Program-made: the position numbers and the translations under genes
Shown here: piece by piece, positions 6,748 to 14,788 of the stretch
Layout of the letters: every line of letters begins with the position of its first letter
Position numbering within the stretch: the first letter of the stretch is position 1
Notes under the pieces: generated by a model
Databases searched by the model: none
Told to the model about the DNA's origin: nothing
Seen by the model: the letters and a program-made list of their open reading frames with translations, nothing else
NCBI GenBank assembly: GCA_049698775.1
Contig: JBAVYM010000024.1
Location: 1 to 18,718, forward strand
Source: REEB76 sp049698775
Lineage (GTDB): Bacteria; Pseudomonadota; Gammaproteobacteria; Natronospirales; REEB76
DNA: 18,718 nt
Reading direction: 5' to 3'

Positions 6748-7356
6748 TCAAGCCGCGGCGCCGTCAGTTTCCCCGAATCCGGGAAAGCGCGTGCCAGCCG
6801 GCACCTGCAAAAGCCGCGCGCGGATTTCCCTGTCCACCAGCGTCATGCTTTGGAAACGCGCATCATCGGTGGCGTTCTGGATGCCGCCGAGCGTGCGCTC
6901 GATGAACTGACGGGTGCCGCGCTGGCGCAGGTGCGTGGCTTTTGCATAGACATCGAACCAGTCACCCTCGGCGCGGTCGCCAAATCGCAGGCCAGCGTAT
7001 TCGCGCAGCACCGCCATGCGCAGTCCGTTGGCCGCGAGATACTGACGGGCTTCGGAATCGTCTTGCAGTATCTCGCCATTTTGCTCGCGCAGGCGGGCAC
7101 GCGATTCCGCAGGCAAATTCAATATTTCGGTATTGAGCACCTGCCTGTCAAGACTGTCCATAAGTTCGCATCGCAAAACCTGCAAAGGCTGCGGTTCGGC
7201 ATTCAGCTTGCTTTCGAACTCAAGCAGATTGTCGTGTGCTGCCTTTCTGGCCGCATCACTCAGTTCTTCCGAAGATTTCGCGGTATGCAAACGATTCCAT
7301 ACCTCCTCCATGGAGACATGTCTTCGCCGGCCGGTGCGCCAGGAAAACAAACCCAT
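6748..7356 (-). CDS. Hypothetical protein, mostly helical
   Basis: I do not recognise this 202-aa protein. It is rich in Arg, Glu, Leu and Ala and looks helical throughout, with no signal peptide, no membrane segment and no cysteine cluster; the N-terminus MGLFSWRTGRRRH is short and basic. It is probably real: it continues directly after the upstream gene with a 5-base gap, codon use matches the neighbours, and the competing frames are less credible. The ATG at 7356 is preceded by GAGGTGG embedded in the upstream stop codon; the frame is open a little further, to a TTG at 7365 that would overlap the upstream stop by 4 bases. The context with a phosphoesterase-family gene suggests a shared transcript but gives no function. 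Confidence 0.75.
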   Translation of the reverse strand: MGLFSWRTGRRRHVSMEEVWNRLHTAKSSEELSDAARKAAHDNLLEFESKLNAEPQPLQVLRCELMDSLDRQVLNTEILNLPAESRARLREQNGEILQDDSEARQYLAANGLRMAVLREYAGLRFGDRAEGDWFDVYAKATHLRQRGTRQFIERTLGGIQNATDDARFQSMTLVDREIRARLLQVPAGTRFPGFGETDGAAA

Positions 7357-7361
7357 CCACC

Positions 7362-8108
7362 TCAAACTTGCGGCTCCAGCTCGAAATCAAACAGCAAGGG
7401 CAGGTGGTCGGAAAGTTGCACGGCGGGGATGCCGAAATCCAGCATGCGTATGCCCTGACTATACAGGATAAAATCCAGTTGCCGCGAGGGCTGTGAACTT
7501 GGCCAGGACGGCAGGTTGAGCACGTTGGCGCTGTTCAGGCTGGCGGCGGCGGCAAACATGTCTATCTCTTCGCTGCCCCACAGCGTATTGAAATCGCCGG
7601 CCACGATCACGGGTTTCCGAGCACTGCGCACCAGCGACACCAGATGATGCATTTGATGCTGGCGGTGCCGGTACTTCAAAGACAGGTGTACCAGGAACAG
7701 GCAAATGTCGTGCATTTCCAGTTCGATGATGAGCCGCTTGATGCCCAGGTCGAAATAGTGGAAACGCTGAATCGCATCCGTCTGGCGTGTGAGGAAAGCA
7801 TTGCCCTGTTTGCGCACGATCGGCAGATACTGGTTGATGGAGCCGAGGCCGTACTTGTTCTGGTAGGAGGGCACAAGACCGGTGGCATGGGCGATGGCTT
7901 CGGCCTGATTGACGGTGGCCGAGCGCACCGAACCCATGTCCACCTCGATCAGGCCGGCGATGTCGGGACTCGTGGAGTGGATGAATTCGGTGATGCGCCC
8001 GAGATTACGCGCGGTGCTGCGCAGATACCCGCCCACTCCGGGCAGGGGAAAATTGAAGGCCGGGCCGTGGCCCGTACCATAGCGGATGTTGTAGAGCAGC
8101 AATCGCAT
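7362..8108 (-). CDS. Endonuclease/exonuclease/phosphatase (EEP) family protein
   Basis: The 248-aa product has the ordered motifs of the DNase I-like EEP fold: LLLYNIRYGTG at the N-terminus, GLIEVD with the metal-binding Glu, LVHLSLK, VAGDFNTLWGS with the catalytic Asp/Asn pair, QLDFILYS, and LSDHLPLLFDFEL with the terminal Asp-His. These residues bind Mg2+ and cleave phosphodiesters or phosphomonoesters of nucleic acids, phospholipids or inositol phosphates; the substrate is not predictable. The neighbour transcribed away from it is a cardiolipin-synthase-like gene. In Escherichia coli, ybhP (EEP) and clsB (PLD) are adjacent too, so a role in lipid metabolism is plausible. No signal peptide is seen. 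The ATG at 8108 puts the first beta strand at the N-terminus; a GTG at 8135 is an alternative. Confidence 0.88.
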   Translation of the reverse strand: MRLLLYNIRYGTGHGPAFNFPLPGVGGYLRSTARNLGRITEFIHSTSPDIAGLIEVDMGSVRSATVNQAEAIAHATGLVPSYQNKYGLGSINQYLPIVRKQGNAFLTRQTDAIQRFHYFDLGIKRLIIELEMHDICLFLVHLSLKYRHRQHQMHHLVSLVRSARKPVIVAGDFNTLWGSEEIDMFAAAASLNSANVLNLPSWPSSQPSRQLDFILYSQGIRMLDFGIPAVQLSDHLPLLFDFELEPQV

Positions 8109-8132
8109 GCGGCAACGGTTTGAATTGACGGT

Positions 8133-8152
8133 CACGCATGACGGTATGCGTG
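8133..8152. promoter_or_regulatory. Inverted repeat in the divergent EEP/PLD intergenic region
   Basis: A perfect 7-bp inverted repeat, CACGCAT at 8133-8139 and ATGCGTG at 8146-8152, with a 6-base spacer, lies between the two divergent starts. It could be an operator for a dimeric regulator acting on both genes, or simply a hairpin. No regulator gene is nearby. Confidence 0.3.
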
Positions 8153-8213
8153 TAATGGTGTGACACTATACCAGCCTGATTCACCTGCTGGTGGCGACCG
8201 GGAACCTCGGAGA

Positions 8214-9305
8214 ATGGATCGCATGGCAGTCCGCATCACTCCCGGCGCAAGAACCGTGTTCATCGAAGGCGATGAGCTGTATGGCGCCATGCTGGATGCG
8301 ATCAGCCGCGCGCGGCATTCCATAAAACTGGAGAGCTACATTTTCGCCGACGATGAAATCGGGCGGCGCTTCGCCGCGGCGCTGGGCGAACGCGCCCGCG
8401 CCGGTGTCCAGGTGCTGGTGAATATTGATGCCGCCGGCTCCCTGTTCTGGGCGTCCCGCCGGCTGGAGAAAACGCTGCGACGTGACGGGGTGCGGGTACA
8501 TTGGTTCCACCGCTGGAGTTGGCGCGAGCCGTCACGGTATAACCGCCGCAATCATCGCAAGTTGCTGGTCGTGGATGGCCGGGTGGGATTCCTGGGTGGC
8601 TTTAATATTCACCGGGAGAATTCCCGCGAAATCTACGGTGAAGCCCGCTGGCGCGACACCCATCTGGAAGTGCATGGGCGCCTGGCGCGCATGCTGCAAA
8701 TCCTGTTTGACGCGTTCTGGCGCGGACAGCGGCGCAATTATCCCTTCATCCAGGAGCCGGGCGGCGACACCCTGATTACCAACCACTCGCGGCGTGGGCG
8801 TTTGTTCTTGCGTGATCTGTATGCGGCCCGCTTTGCCGCTGCCCACCAGCGCATCTGGCTGAGCACACCTTATTTTGTCCCGGACCGCCGCACTCAGCGC
8901 AACCTCATGGCGGCGGCACGGCGCGGTCTGGATGTGCGCGTGTTGGTGCCCAGGAAAAGCGATGTGCGCATCGCCCAGTGGGCGGCGCGCGCTGCGTATG
9001 CTGGGTTACTCAACGCCGGCGTCAAAATCTACAAATACCAGCCGCGGATGCTGCATGCCAAGATTCTGGTGGTGGATGGTCACTGGAGCAGCATCGGTAC
9101 CGCGAACATTGATTACCGCAGTTTCTTCCTGAACTACGAATTGAATCTGGTCAGCCGCGATGGTGAATTGGCCACTGCGCTGGAACAGCAGTTTCTGGAT
9201 GACCTGAAACAATCCGAACAGATCTATCCGGCACGTTGGGCACAACGCAACTGGCTGGGACGTATACTGGAGCTTGTTGGCTGGCTGGCCCGGCGTTGGC
9301 TGTGA
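8214..9305 (+). CDS. Phospholipase D-like cardiolipin synthase (ClsB-type)
   Basis: The product (363 aa from this start) has two complete HKD motifs of the phospholipase D superfamily: H114, K116, D121 in NHRKLLVVD, followed by GFLGGFN, and H281, K283, D288 in LHAKILVVD, followed by SSIGTANID. This two-domain layout without N-terminal membrane helices is that of ClsB/YbhO rather than ClsA. ClsB-type enzymes form cardiolipin by phosphatidyl transfer at the inner membrane; the C-terminal LVGWLARRWL is amphipathic and could touch the membrane (inference). The frame is open from a GTG at 8160. ATG codons occur at 8214 and 8223 with GGAGA just before the first, so the exact start is uncertain. The gene diverges from the EEP gene, which recalls the ybhP-clsB pairing of E. 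coli. Confidence 0.9.
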   Translation: MDRMAVRITPGARTVFIEGDELYGAMLDAISRARHSIKLESYIFADDEIGRRFAAALGERARAGVQVLVNIDAAGSLFWASRRLEKTLRRDGVRVHWFHRWSWREPSRYNRRNHRKLLVVDGRVGFLGGFNIHRENSREIYGEARWRDTHLEVHGRLARMLQILFDAFWRGQRRNYPFIQEPGGDTLITNHSRRGRLFLRDLYAARFAAAHQRIWLSTPYFVPDRRTQRNLMAAARRGLDVRVLVPRKSDVRIAQWAARAAYAGLLNAGVKIYKYQPRMLHAKILVVDGHWSSIGTANIDYRSFFLNYELNLVSRDGELATALEQQFLDDLKQSEQIYPARWAQRNWLGRILELVGWLARRWL

Positions 9306-9551
9306 GCGGATCCTCCACATCTCAAACGCTAGTTTGAACGGGCAGGGTTCCGGCCGGGCGTGCAACACGGCATGATGCTGCTACAGAACAGATGCAAATC
9401 CGACATGTCGGAGCGGGAACGATAGCGTCGCGTCGCTCGTGACGGCCGGTACGGTCCCGGCGTCCCGGCCACTCGCTCCAGCGACGACTATTCCTTTCGC
9501 TGCGGCTGTCCTGCGTTCGTCGGCCTGTCTGTGAACGCTTCGCGTTACCAC
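9306..9551. other. Non-coding segment next to the 134-bp repeat
   Basis: No convincing gene is present. A short palindrome TCAAAC-GCTA-GTTTGA lies at 9322-9337, soon after the PLD stop, but lacks a T-run. From about 9400 the sequence is G+C-rich with many small inverted pairs, for example GCCGGTACGGTCCCGGC and AACGC-TTC-GCGTT, and is continuous with the repeat at 9552-9685. The repeat unit may therefore be longer than the 134 bases that can be compared, because the second copy is cut by the window end. Confidence 0.5.
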
Positions 9552-9685
9552 TCTAGCCTCCTCCACACTGACTCTACGCCGCGGCGCGGACTCCACACGA
9601 CGCTCCGATGACTCCGCTGTGCTACGTCCGCTGCGGCTACCGCAGGCTCCTCGCCTCGGCGCTTCGCGCCTTCCCTGGCTCGTCA
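9552..9685 (-). repeat. 134-bp dispersed repeat, copy 1 (inverted relative to copy 2)
   Basis: The reverse complement of this segment matches 18585-18718 at 129 of 134 positions, without gaps. It contains small hairpins, including GGCGC-GAA-GCGCC and CTGCGG-TAG-CCGCAG. A minus-strand frame of about 100 codons crosses the element, but the five differences between copies do not favour synonymous positions, so I treat it as a structured non-coding repeat. The family is unknown to me. Copy 1 may extend further, to about 9400, beyond what copy 2 shows. Confidence 0.85.
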
Positions 9686-9714
9686 AAGGAAATCCTGTTC
9701 GGCAACACTCAGTA

Positions 9715-10365
9715 TCAAAAGCGCTGAACGGCCGGCAACGGTGGCTGTGCCTCCGTCACATAGCGCCAGCGCTGATAATCCGCAGGCGTATTCACATTCC
9801 AGAGCGCGGCGAGCGTGTGGCAATGCCAACCCAGTTGTGCGATACGCGCCTGGGTCTGAGTGAACACCAGCGGCGTGCCCCAGGAAATATCGCTGAACAG
9901 CGTTTCACTGGCATGTCTCAAACCCAACAGCACATAGCTGCCATCTTCAGCCGGTCCGACGGTAACATCGCAGCCGCGCGTCAGCGCCGCGGCGGCTTCT
10001 TCAAGATAGTATTGCGGCATGATTGGGCAATCCACGCCCATGAGAATGACGCCGTCGGCGGCAGTGAGCGCGCCGGAGGCACTGGTATGCAGGCGCGTGC
10101 CGCGATTGCCCGGCGGCTGCGCGGTCAGGCGTATCGGATATTTCTTCATGATCATCCCGAAAAACGGATGGGTTTCATCCGGATCGCACCACAACTCCAC
10201 CGGTCCCACCGAGGAATCCAGCGCGGTGCATACCGCTTGCAGAATCAATTCCTCCTGCAGGCGCGCGGTTTCCGTTTCACCGAGATGGGGGATCAACCGG
10301 GTCTTGGCGAAACCCGGGATTGGCGCCCGGCAAAGCAGGGCTACGGTGCATGAAGTGCGTTGCAT
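9715..10365 (-). CDS. TIGR04282/DUF2064 family glycosyltransferase-like protein
   Basis: The 216-aa protein has the GT-A-like layout of the family named for arsenosugar biosynthesis: an N-terminal CRAPIPGFAKTRLIPHLG nucleotide-sugar loop, ILMGVDCPIMPQYYL with the central Asp, DVTVGPAEDGSYVLLGL, and the following LFSDISWGTPLVFTQT. Length fits the family. Members are soluble and bind nucleotide sugars; the arsenosugar role is proven or inferred only in some genomes, and no radical-SAM arsenic partner is visible here, so the substrate is open. It starts at an ATG at 10365 with only a weak ribosome-binding site. It stands alone: the gene upstream on the same strand ends in a terminator about 155 bases before it. 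Confidence 0.87.
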   Translation of the reverse strand: MQRTSCTVALLCRAPIPGFAKTRLIPHLGETETARLQEELILQAVCTALDSSVGPVELWCDPDETHPFFGMIMKKYPIRLTAQPPGNRGTRLHTSASGALTAADGVILMGVDCPIMPQYYLEEAAAALTRGCDVTVGPAEDGSYVLLGLRHASETLFSDISWGTPLVFTQTQARIAQLGWHCHTLAALWNVNTPADYQRWRYVTEAQPPLPAVQRF

Positions 10366-10520
10366 GTTTCAGAGGCCCGGCATGATCGTGAAAACCATTG
10401 CAGTCATGGGCACAACGCCGAAAGCCGGAATATCGACTGTCCCGATGATAGCTGAATTCACCGTATCCACACGGAACCCCTGCTATCCGTGCTCTTCACG
10501 CCGTGCATTCTCAACTGGTA

Positions 10521-10549
10521 TAAAAACAGGGCGGTTCGGGCCGCCCTGT
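10521..10549 (-). terminator. Rho-independent terminator of the small secreted-protein gene
   Basis: A perfect 9-bp stem, ACAGGGCGG at 10526-10534 and CCGCCCTGT at 10541-10549, has a TTCGGG loop. On the minus strand it is followed by TTTTTA. It begins 19 bases past the stop codon at 10568, in the right orientation to end that transcript. Confidence 0.85.
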
Positions 10550-10567
10550 CCAGACCGAAGCAAGGTC

Positions 10568-10846
10568 TCAGTGCTGGTCGGATTTCAGGCCAGTCTCCAC
10601 TTCCGCGATGGCTTCATTGGTATGGTTGAGCGCGGCGGCGCGATGGCCGTTGAAGTCATGAGCCGCATGCTCCAGGTTGCGTTTTGCAACCCGCAATGCC
10701 TGCAACGCGCGTATCATCTCGGGGTGCTTTTCCCGGTGCATGGCGTTGGCATTGGCCGGTGCAGGCGTGGAAGCCGGCGGTGTTTGGGCAAAGATCAGCG
10801 GGGAGATGACCAGGCTGGAGGCCAAGATTAAGCTTGATAATTTCAT
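10568..10846 (-). CDS. Small secreted helical protein
   Basis: The 92-aa product begins with a clear signal peptide (MKLSSLILASSLVISPLIFA, cleavage probably after FAQ or FA), followed by a Pro/Ala linker TPPASTPAPANANA and a helical domain with MIRALQALRVAKRNLEHAAHDFNGHRAAAL. Similar short periplasmic proteins with an AKxxLExAxHDFxGHR pattern are known as uncharacterised; I give it no function. The start is strongly supported: AGGAGG lies 5 bases before the ATG at 10846. It is a single-gene unit, closed by a strong terminator, and diverges from the Rieske gene across about 150 bases. Confidence 0.85.
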   Translation of the reverse strand: MKLSSLILASSLVISPLIFAQTPPASTPAPANANAMHREKHPEMIRALQALRVAKRNLEHAAHDFNGHRAAALNHTNEAIAEVETGLKSDQH

Positions 10847-10950
10847 GGTAACCTCCTGAAAAATATGATTTTAATCTGCACGAAAAGCCGACATGTTTGA
10901 CTGATTGCAGGCCGGGCAGAGGGATGCACAATGAGCAGAAACGTCCCGCT

Positions 10951-10979
10951 TGACGCTCAGTTGACGAATTACAGCGTCA
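10951..10979. promoter_or_regulatory. Dyad symmetry upstream of the Rieske/FAD gene
   Basis: TGACGCT at 10951-10957 and AGCGTCA at 10973-10979 form a perfect 7-bp dyad with 15 bases between, 22 bases before the ATG at 11001. TTGACG occurs twice in it (10950 and 10961) and may act as a -35 box. It could be an operator for the divergent pair. Pattern evidence only. Confidence 0.3.
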
Positions 10980-11000
10980 CAGATTTCCACGGAGTGCCTC

Positions 11001-12536
11001 ATGGTCAAAGCCACAGAACCTGCCGGCCCCGATTTCGCCGCCGGCGTGTCCATCACCGACATCCCCGACGGCGGACTGCTGGCGGGTCATATAGGCAAGG
11101 ATCAAGCGCTTCTGGTGCGCCGGGGGGGTGAAATATTTGCCACTGGCGCCGTTTGCACCCATTACCACGGCCCGCTCGCCAAGGGGCTGGTGGTGGGGGA
11201 AACCATCCGCTGTCCCTGGCACCACGCCTGCTTCAGCCTGCGCAACGGCGAAGTGCTGGGTTCGCCGGCTCTGAACCCCATCCCCTGCTGGCGAGTAACA
11301 CAGCGGGATGGCAAAGCCTATGTGCGGGAGAAGCTGCCGGTGCCAGCGCGCAGTCTGGCTACGCAGCTGGTGGCGAAAACGCCGGCATCGGTTCTGATTG
11401 TGGGTGGGGGCGCAGCGGGGGAGGCGGCAGCCAGTACCCTGCGTTTCTGCGGCTATGACGGGCCGGTAACGATCCTGAGCGCTGAAGAAAGTCTGCCACC
11501 TGACCGGCCCAATCTGTCCAAGGACTATCTGGCGGGCACGGCGCCGGAAGAATGGGTGCCGGTACGTTCAGAAAAGTATTACCGTGAGCATCACATTGAT
11601 TTGCGGCGCGGTACGCGCGTGGCCGGCCTGGATACCGCCCGCAAGACACTGCACACGGACGATGGCCGCGAATTCCGCTATGGCAAACTGCTGCTCGCGA
11701 CCGGCGCCGAACCCATCCGCTTGAATATTCCTGGCAACAATTCCCCGCGCCTGCACTATCTGCGCAGCGTGGCCGACAGCCGTTCCATTATTCAGGCGGT
11801 GGAACAGGGCGCGCGCCGCGCGCTGGTCATCGGCGCGAGTTTCATCGGCCTTGAAGTGGCTGCTTCATTGCGTGCCCGCAAACTGGAAGTACATGTGGTG
11901 GCTCCCGAAGCGCGTCCCATGGAGCGCATTTTCGGCGCCCAGCTCGGCGATTTCGTGCGCACACTGCACGAATCCAAGGGCGTAATATTCCACCTTGGCC
12001 GTACTGTTTCCGCCATCGGCGTACGCAGCGTGACGCTGAATAACGGTGAAAACCTGGACGTGGACTTGATCGTAGCCGGCATTGGCGTGCGGCCCGTTAC
12101 CGCGTTGGCGGAACAGGCAGGAATCAAAACTGAGCGCGGCGTGCTGGTGGACGAATTTCTGCGCGCCAGCGCGCCGGACGTGTACGCTGCCGGCGATATT
12201 GCACGGTGGCCCGATGCGCGCAGCGGCCAGGGTATCCGCGTGGAGCACTGGGCGGTGGCGCAACGGCAAGGCCAGGTGGCGGCACGCAACATGCTCGGTT
12301 ATGCGGAGCGTTACAGTGCGGTACCGTTCTTTTGGAGCCAGCATTACGACGTGAGCCTCAACTACGTCGGCCATGCGGAAAAATGGGACAGCATCGAAGT
12401 GGACGGGGAGCCGTCCAAGTTCGATTGCGCATTTACCTATAAACAATCTGGCCGACCGCTGGCGCTCGCAACCATTTGGCGCGATCGGCAGAGTCTCGAA
12501 TTTGAAGTGCAGATGGAACAGACACCTGCACGGTGA
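11001..12536 (+). CDS. Rieske [2Fe-2S]/FAD-dependent NAD(P)H oxidoreductase (AIF-like)
   Basis: The 511-aa protein fuses an N-terminal Rieske domain to a class-I pyridine-nucleotide oxidoreductase. The cluster ligands are visible: C52 and H54 in CTHYHGP, then C71 and H74 in CPWHHACF. The FAD-binding GGGAAGEAA begins at about 135 after VLIV, the NAD(P)-binding VIGASFIGLEVAASL lies at about 276, and DVYAAGDIA with the FAD-binding Asp at about 394. The C-terminal domain has the FFWSQHYD pattern of AIFM3-like and ferredoxin-reductase-like proteins. It probably passes electrons between NAD(P)H, FAD and the cluster in the cytoplasm; the acceptor is not known. GGAG lies 6 bases upstream of the ATG. 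It stands first in a plus-strand run with the S9 peptidase, separated from that gene by about 104 bases. Confidence 0.92.
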   Translation: MVKATEPAGPDFAAGVSITDIPDGGLLAGHIGKDQALLVRRGGEIFATGAVCTHYHGPLAKGLVVGETIRCPWHHACFSLRNGEVLGSPALNPIPCWRVTQRDGKAYVREKLPVPARSLATQLVAKTPASVLIVGGGAAGEAAASTLRFCGYDGPVTILSAEESLPPDRPNLSKDYLAGTAPEEWVPVRSEKYYREHHIDLRRGTRVAGLDTARKTLHTDDGREFRYGKLLLATGAEPIRLNIPGNNSPRLHYLRSVADSRSIIQAVEQGARRALVIGASFIGLEVAASLRARKLEVHVVAPEARPMERIFGAQLGDFVRTLHESKGVIFHLGRTVSAIGVRSVTLNNGENLDVDLIVAGIGVRPVTALAEQAGIKTERGVLVDEFLRASAPDVYAAGDIARWPDARSGQGIRVEHWAVAQRQGQVAARNMLGYAERYSAVPFFWSQHYDVSLNYVGHAEKWDSIEVDGEPSKFDCAFTYKQSGRPLALATIWRDRQSLEFEVQMEQTPAR

Positions 12537-12640
12537 CAGGTTCGGGTCTGCGATAGTTTTCAAGCGCACAGCGCGCTACCATTAAGCCGTCCGGATCGTT
12601 CGTACCTTCAGATATTTGCCGTCATTCTCAGGAGCTTCAC

Positions 12641-14788
12641 ATGACACGTCATTTGCCGAATATTCTGTGGCTGTCCGCGGTGATGATGTTGTTCAGCACC
12701 GCCGTTTCCGCACAGCAGCCCGAACAGAATTTCACCATGGCGCAGGTACTGGGTTATCCATACCCAAGCGCCATGGTGTCCTCGCCGAATGGCAACGCCG
12801 TTGCCTGGGTATTGAATGAACGCGGTGTACGCAATATATGGGTAGCGCAAGGTCCCGGTTACCAGGCACGCCTGCTTACACGTTACACCCATGACAATGG
12901 CCAGGAACTCACCAATCTGAGTTTCTCCCGTGACGGCAAATACCTGGTGTACGTGCGCGGCGGCGATCATGACGCGAACTGGCCGGAAGCGCTGCAACCG
13001 GACCCGAATTCGAGTCCGATAGAACAACACATGCAGGTGTGGTCGGTATCGCTGACCACCGGTGAGCCGCAGGTGTTGGGTGACGGCGACACACCGGCGA
13101 TTTCACCGGACGGCAAACGCGTAGCATTTGTCCACCTGCCGGAGAACAGCGTGTGGTGGGCACCGATTGATGGCAGTCAGAAAGCTGCACGCCTGTTCTT
13201 TGACCGTGGCCAGGATTCCGATCTGGAATGGTCACCGGATGGCAAGGCCTTGGCGTTCGTGTCGGGTCGCGACGATCACAGCTTCATCGGTGTGTACCGC
13301 GACGACAGCACGCCCATCGAGTATCTGGCGCCGTCCACCGCCAATGACCTGGAACCCCGCTGGTCGCCGGATGGCATGCGCATCGTGTTCGCGCGCACGC
13401 CCGGTAACGGCGGCCCGCCGCAATCCATCCTTGAGTGGTATCCGGTACCCTGGTCCATCTGGGTGGCAAACGCAAAAACCGGACAGGCTGCGCGCGTCTG
13501 GCAAAGCCCCGACACGCTGCGCGGCTCATTCCCGCAGGAAGGCGGCGACGTGGATCTGCATTGGGTGAGCGGTGATCAGATTGCGTTCATGTCCGAAATG
13601 GACAACTGGCCGCATCTGTATGTGATCTCCGCCAAAGGCGGTACCGCGAAGTCGCTTACGCCCGGCCATTTCATGATCGAAGACGTCACCGCCACGCCGG
13701 ATCTGAAATATCTGGTGTATTCCGCTAATATCGGCGCCACGTCCGGTGATAACGACCGCCGGCACCTGTACCGGGTTTCAGTCAGCGGCGGCGAGCCTCA
13801 AGTCATCACCGAGGGAGACCGCAGTCAGTGGAGTCCGGTCGTCACCGAGGGTGGCAGGACGCTGGCATTTGTCGAAGCTGGCGCTCGCCGGCCGCCGCTC
13901 GTGATGCTGGGCGCATTGCCGGGCAGCAGTTGGCAAGCACTGGATGGCGATCAATTGCCAACGGATTTCCCGACCGCCGATCTGGTGGCACCGAAACTGG
14001 TCAGTTTCCGCGCAAGTGACGGCTGGCAGATTCAGGGCCAGTTGTTTGAAAAGAATGACGGCACAGCCAAGAAACCCGCCATCATCTTCGTGCACGGCGG
14101 TCCGCCGCGGCAGATGCTGCTCACCTGGCACAACATGGATTATTACAGCAACGCTTACGCCGTGAATCAGTACTTGGCCAATCACGGTTTCATCGTGCTG
14201 TCGGTGAATTATCGCCTCAGCATCGGTTACGGCCACGATTTCCATTACCCGGCCCACTGGGGTCCGACCGGCGCGTCGGAATACAAGGATGTGCTCGCCG
14301 GCGTGCGCTTTCTGCAGCATGATCCGCAGGTGGATGCCAAACGCATCGGCATCTGGGGCGGTTCGTACGGCGGTTACCTCACCGCGCTCGCCCTGGCGCG
14401 CAATTCCGACATCTTCAAAGCCGGTGTGGATTTTCACGGCGTGCATGACTGGTCCATGTTCCTGAACGACTGGTTCGGCAAGCCGATCCAGCGCTACCAG
14501 ATGCCGGACATGAAGATGTTGATGAAGGTATTCTGGGATTCCTCGCCGGATTCCGCGATTGCCAAATGGAAATCGCCGGTGCTGCTTATCCAGGGCGATG
14601 ACGACCGCAACGTTCATTTCCATCAGATGGTGGACTTGGTGCGGCGCTTGCAAACCCGGCATGTGCCCTACGAAGAGATCGTGATTCCCAACGAGATCCA
14701 CGGTTTCCTGCGCTATCACTCCTGGCTCGAAGCTGATCAGGCCACGGTGGATTTCCTCGAACAGCAGTTCAGCGACAGCGGAGATTGA
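12641..14788 (+). CDS. Secreted S9-family prolyl oligopeptidase-like peptidase
   Basis: The 715-aa product has a signal peptide (about residues 1-24, ending VSA). A beta-propeller follows with repeated WSPDG-type blades (for example LEWSPDGKALAFVSG and PRWSPDGMRIVFAR), and then a C-terminal alpha/beta-hydrolase domain from about residue 460. The catalytic triad appears complete: S575 in GGSYGG, D655 in GDDDRNV and H687 in NEIHGF. S9 enzymes cleave short peptides, often after proline or basic residues; the layout fits the dipeptidyl/acylaminoacyl-peptidase branch. Export suggests action in the periplasm or outside. AGGAG lies 6 bases before the ATG. The stop TGA overlaps the ATG of the DadA-like gene (TGATG), so the two are coupled. 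Confidence 0.93.
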   Translation: MTRHLPNILWLSAVMMLFSTAVSAQQPEQNFTMAQVLGYPYPSAMVSSPNGNAVAWVLNERGVRNIWVAQGPGYQARLLTRYTHDNGQELTNLSFSRDGKYLVYVRGGDHDANWPEALQPDPNSSPIEQHMQVWSVSLTTGEPQVLGDGDTPAISPDGKRVAFVHLPENSVWWAPIDGSQKAARLFFDRGQDSDLEWSPDGKALAFVSGRDDHSFIGVYRDDSTPIEYLAPSTANDLEPRWSPDGMRIVFARTPGNGGPPQSILEWYPVPWSIWVANAKTGQAARVWQSPDTLRGSFPQEGGDVDLHWVSGDQIAFMSEMDNWPHLYVISAKGGTAKSLTPGHFMIEDVTATPDLKYLVYSANIGATSGDNDRRHLYRVSVSGGEPQVITEGDRSQWSPVVTEGGRTLAFVEAGARRPPLVMLGALPGSSWQALDGDQLPTDFPTADLVAPKLVSFRASDGWQIQGQLFEKNDGTAKKPAIIFVHGGPPRQMLLTWHNMDYYSNAYAVNQYLANHGFIVLSVNYRLSIGYGHDFHYPAHWGPTGASEYKDVLAGVRFLQHDPQVDAKRIGIWGGSYGGYLTALALARNSDIFKAGVDFHGVHDWSMFLNDWFGKPIQRYQMPDMKMLMKVFWDSSPDSAIAKWKSPVLLIQGDDDRNVHFHQMVDLVRRLQTRHVPYEEIVIPNEIHGFLRYHSWLEADQATVDFLEQQFSDSGD

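Noticed and set aside
9322..9337. Terminator after the PLD gene
   Set aside because: TCAAAC-GCTA-GTTTGA is a short A+T-containing stem without a T-run.
9381..9686. Minus-strand open frame of 101 codons, Arg-rich, across the repeat
   Set aside because: It lies in structured repeat DNA, has a TTG start with no ribosome-binding site, and the differences between the two repeat copies are mostly amino-acid-changing. G+C-rich DNA keeps such frames open by chance.
13778..14719. 313-codon minus-strand frame
   Set aside because: Antisense shadow of the S9 peptidase, whose propeller and triad are intact.
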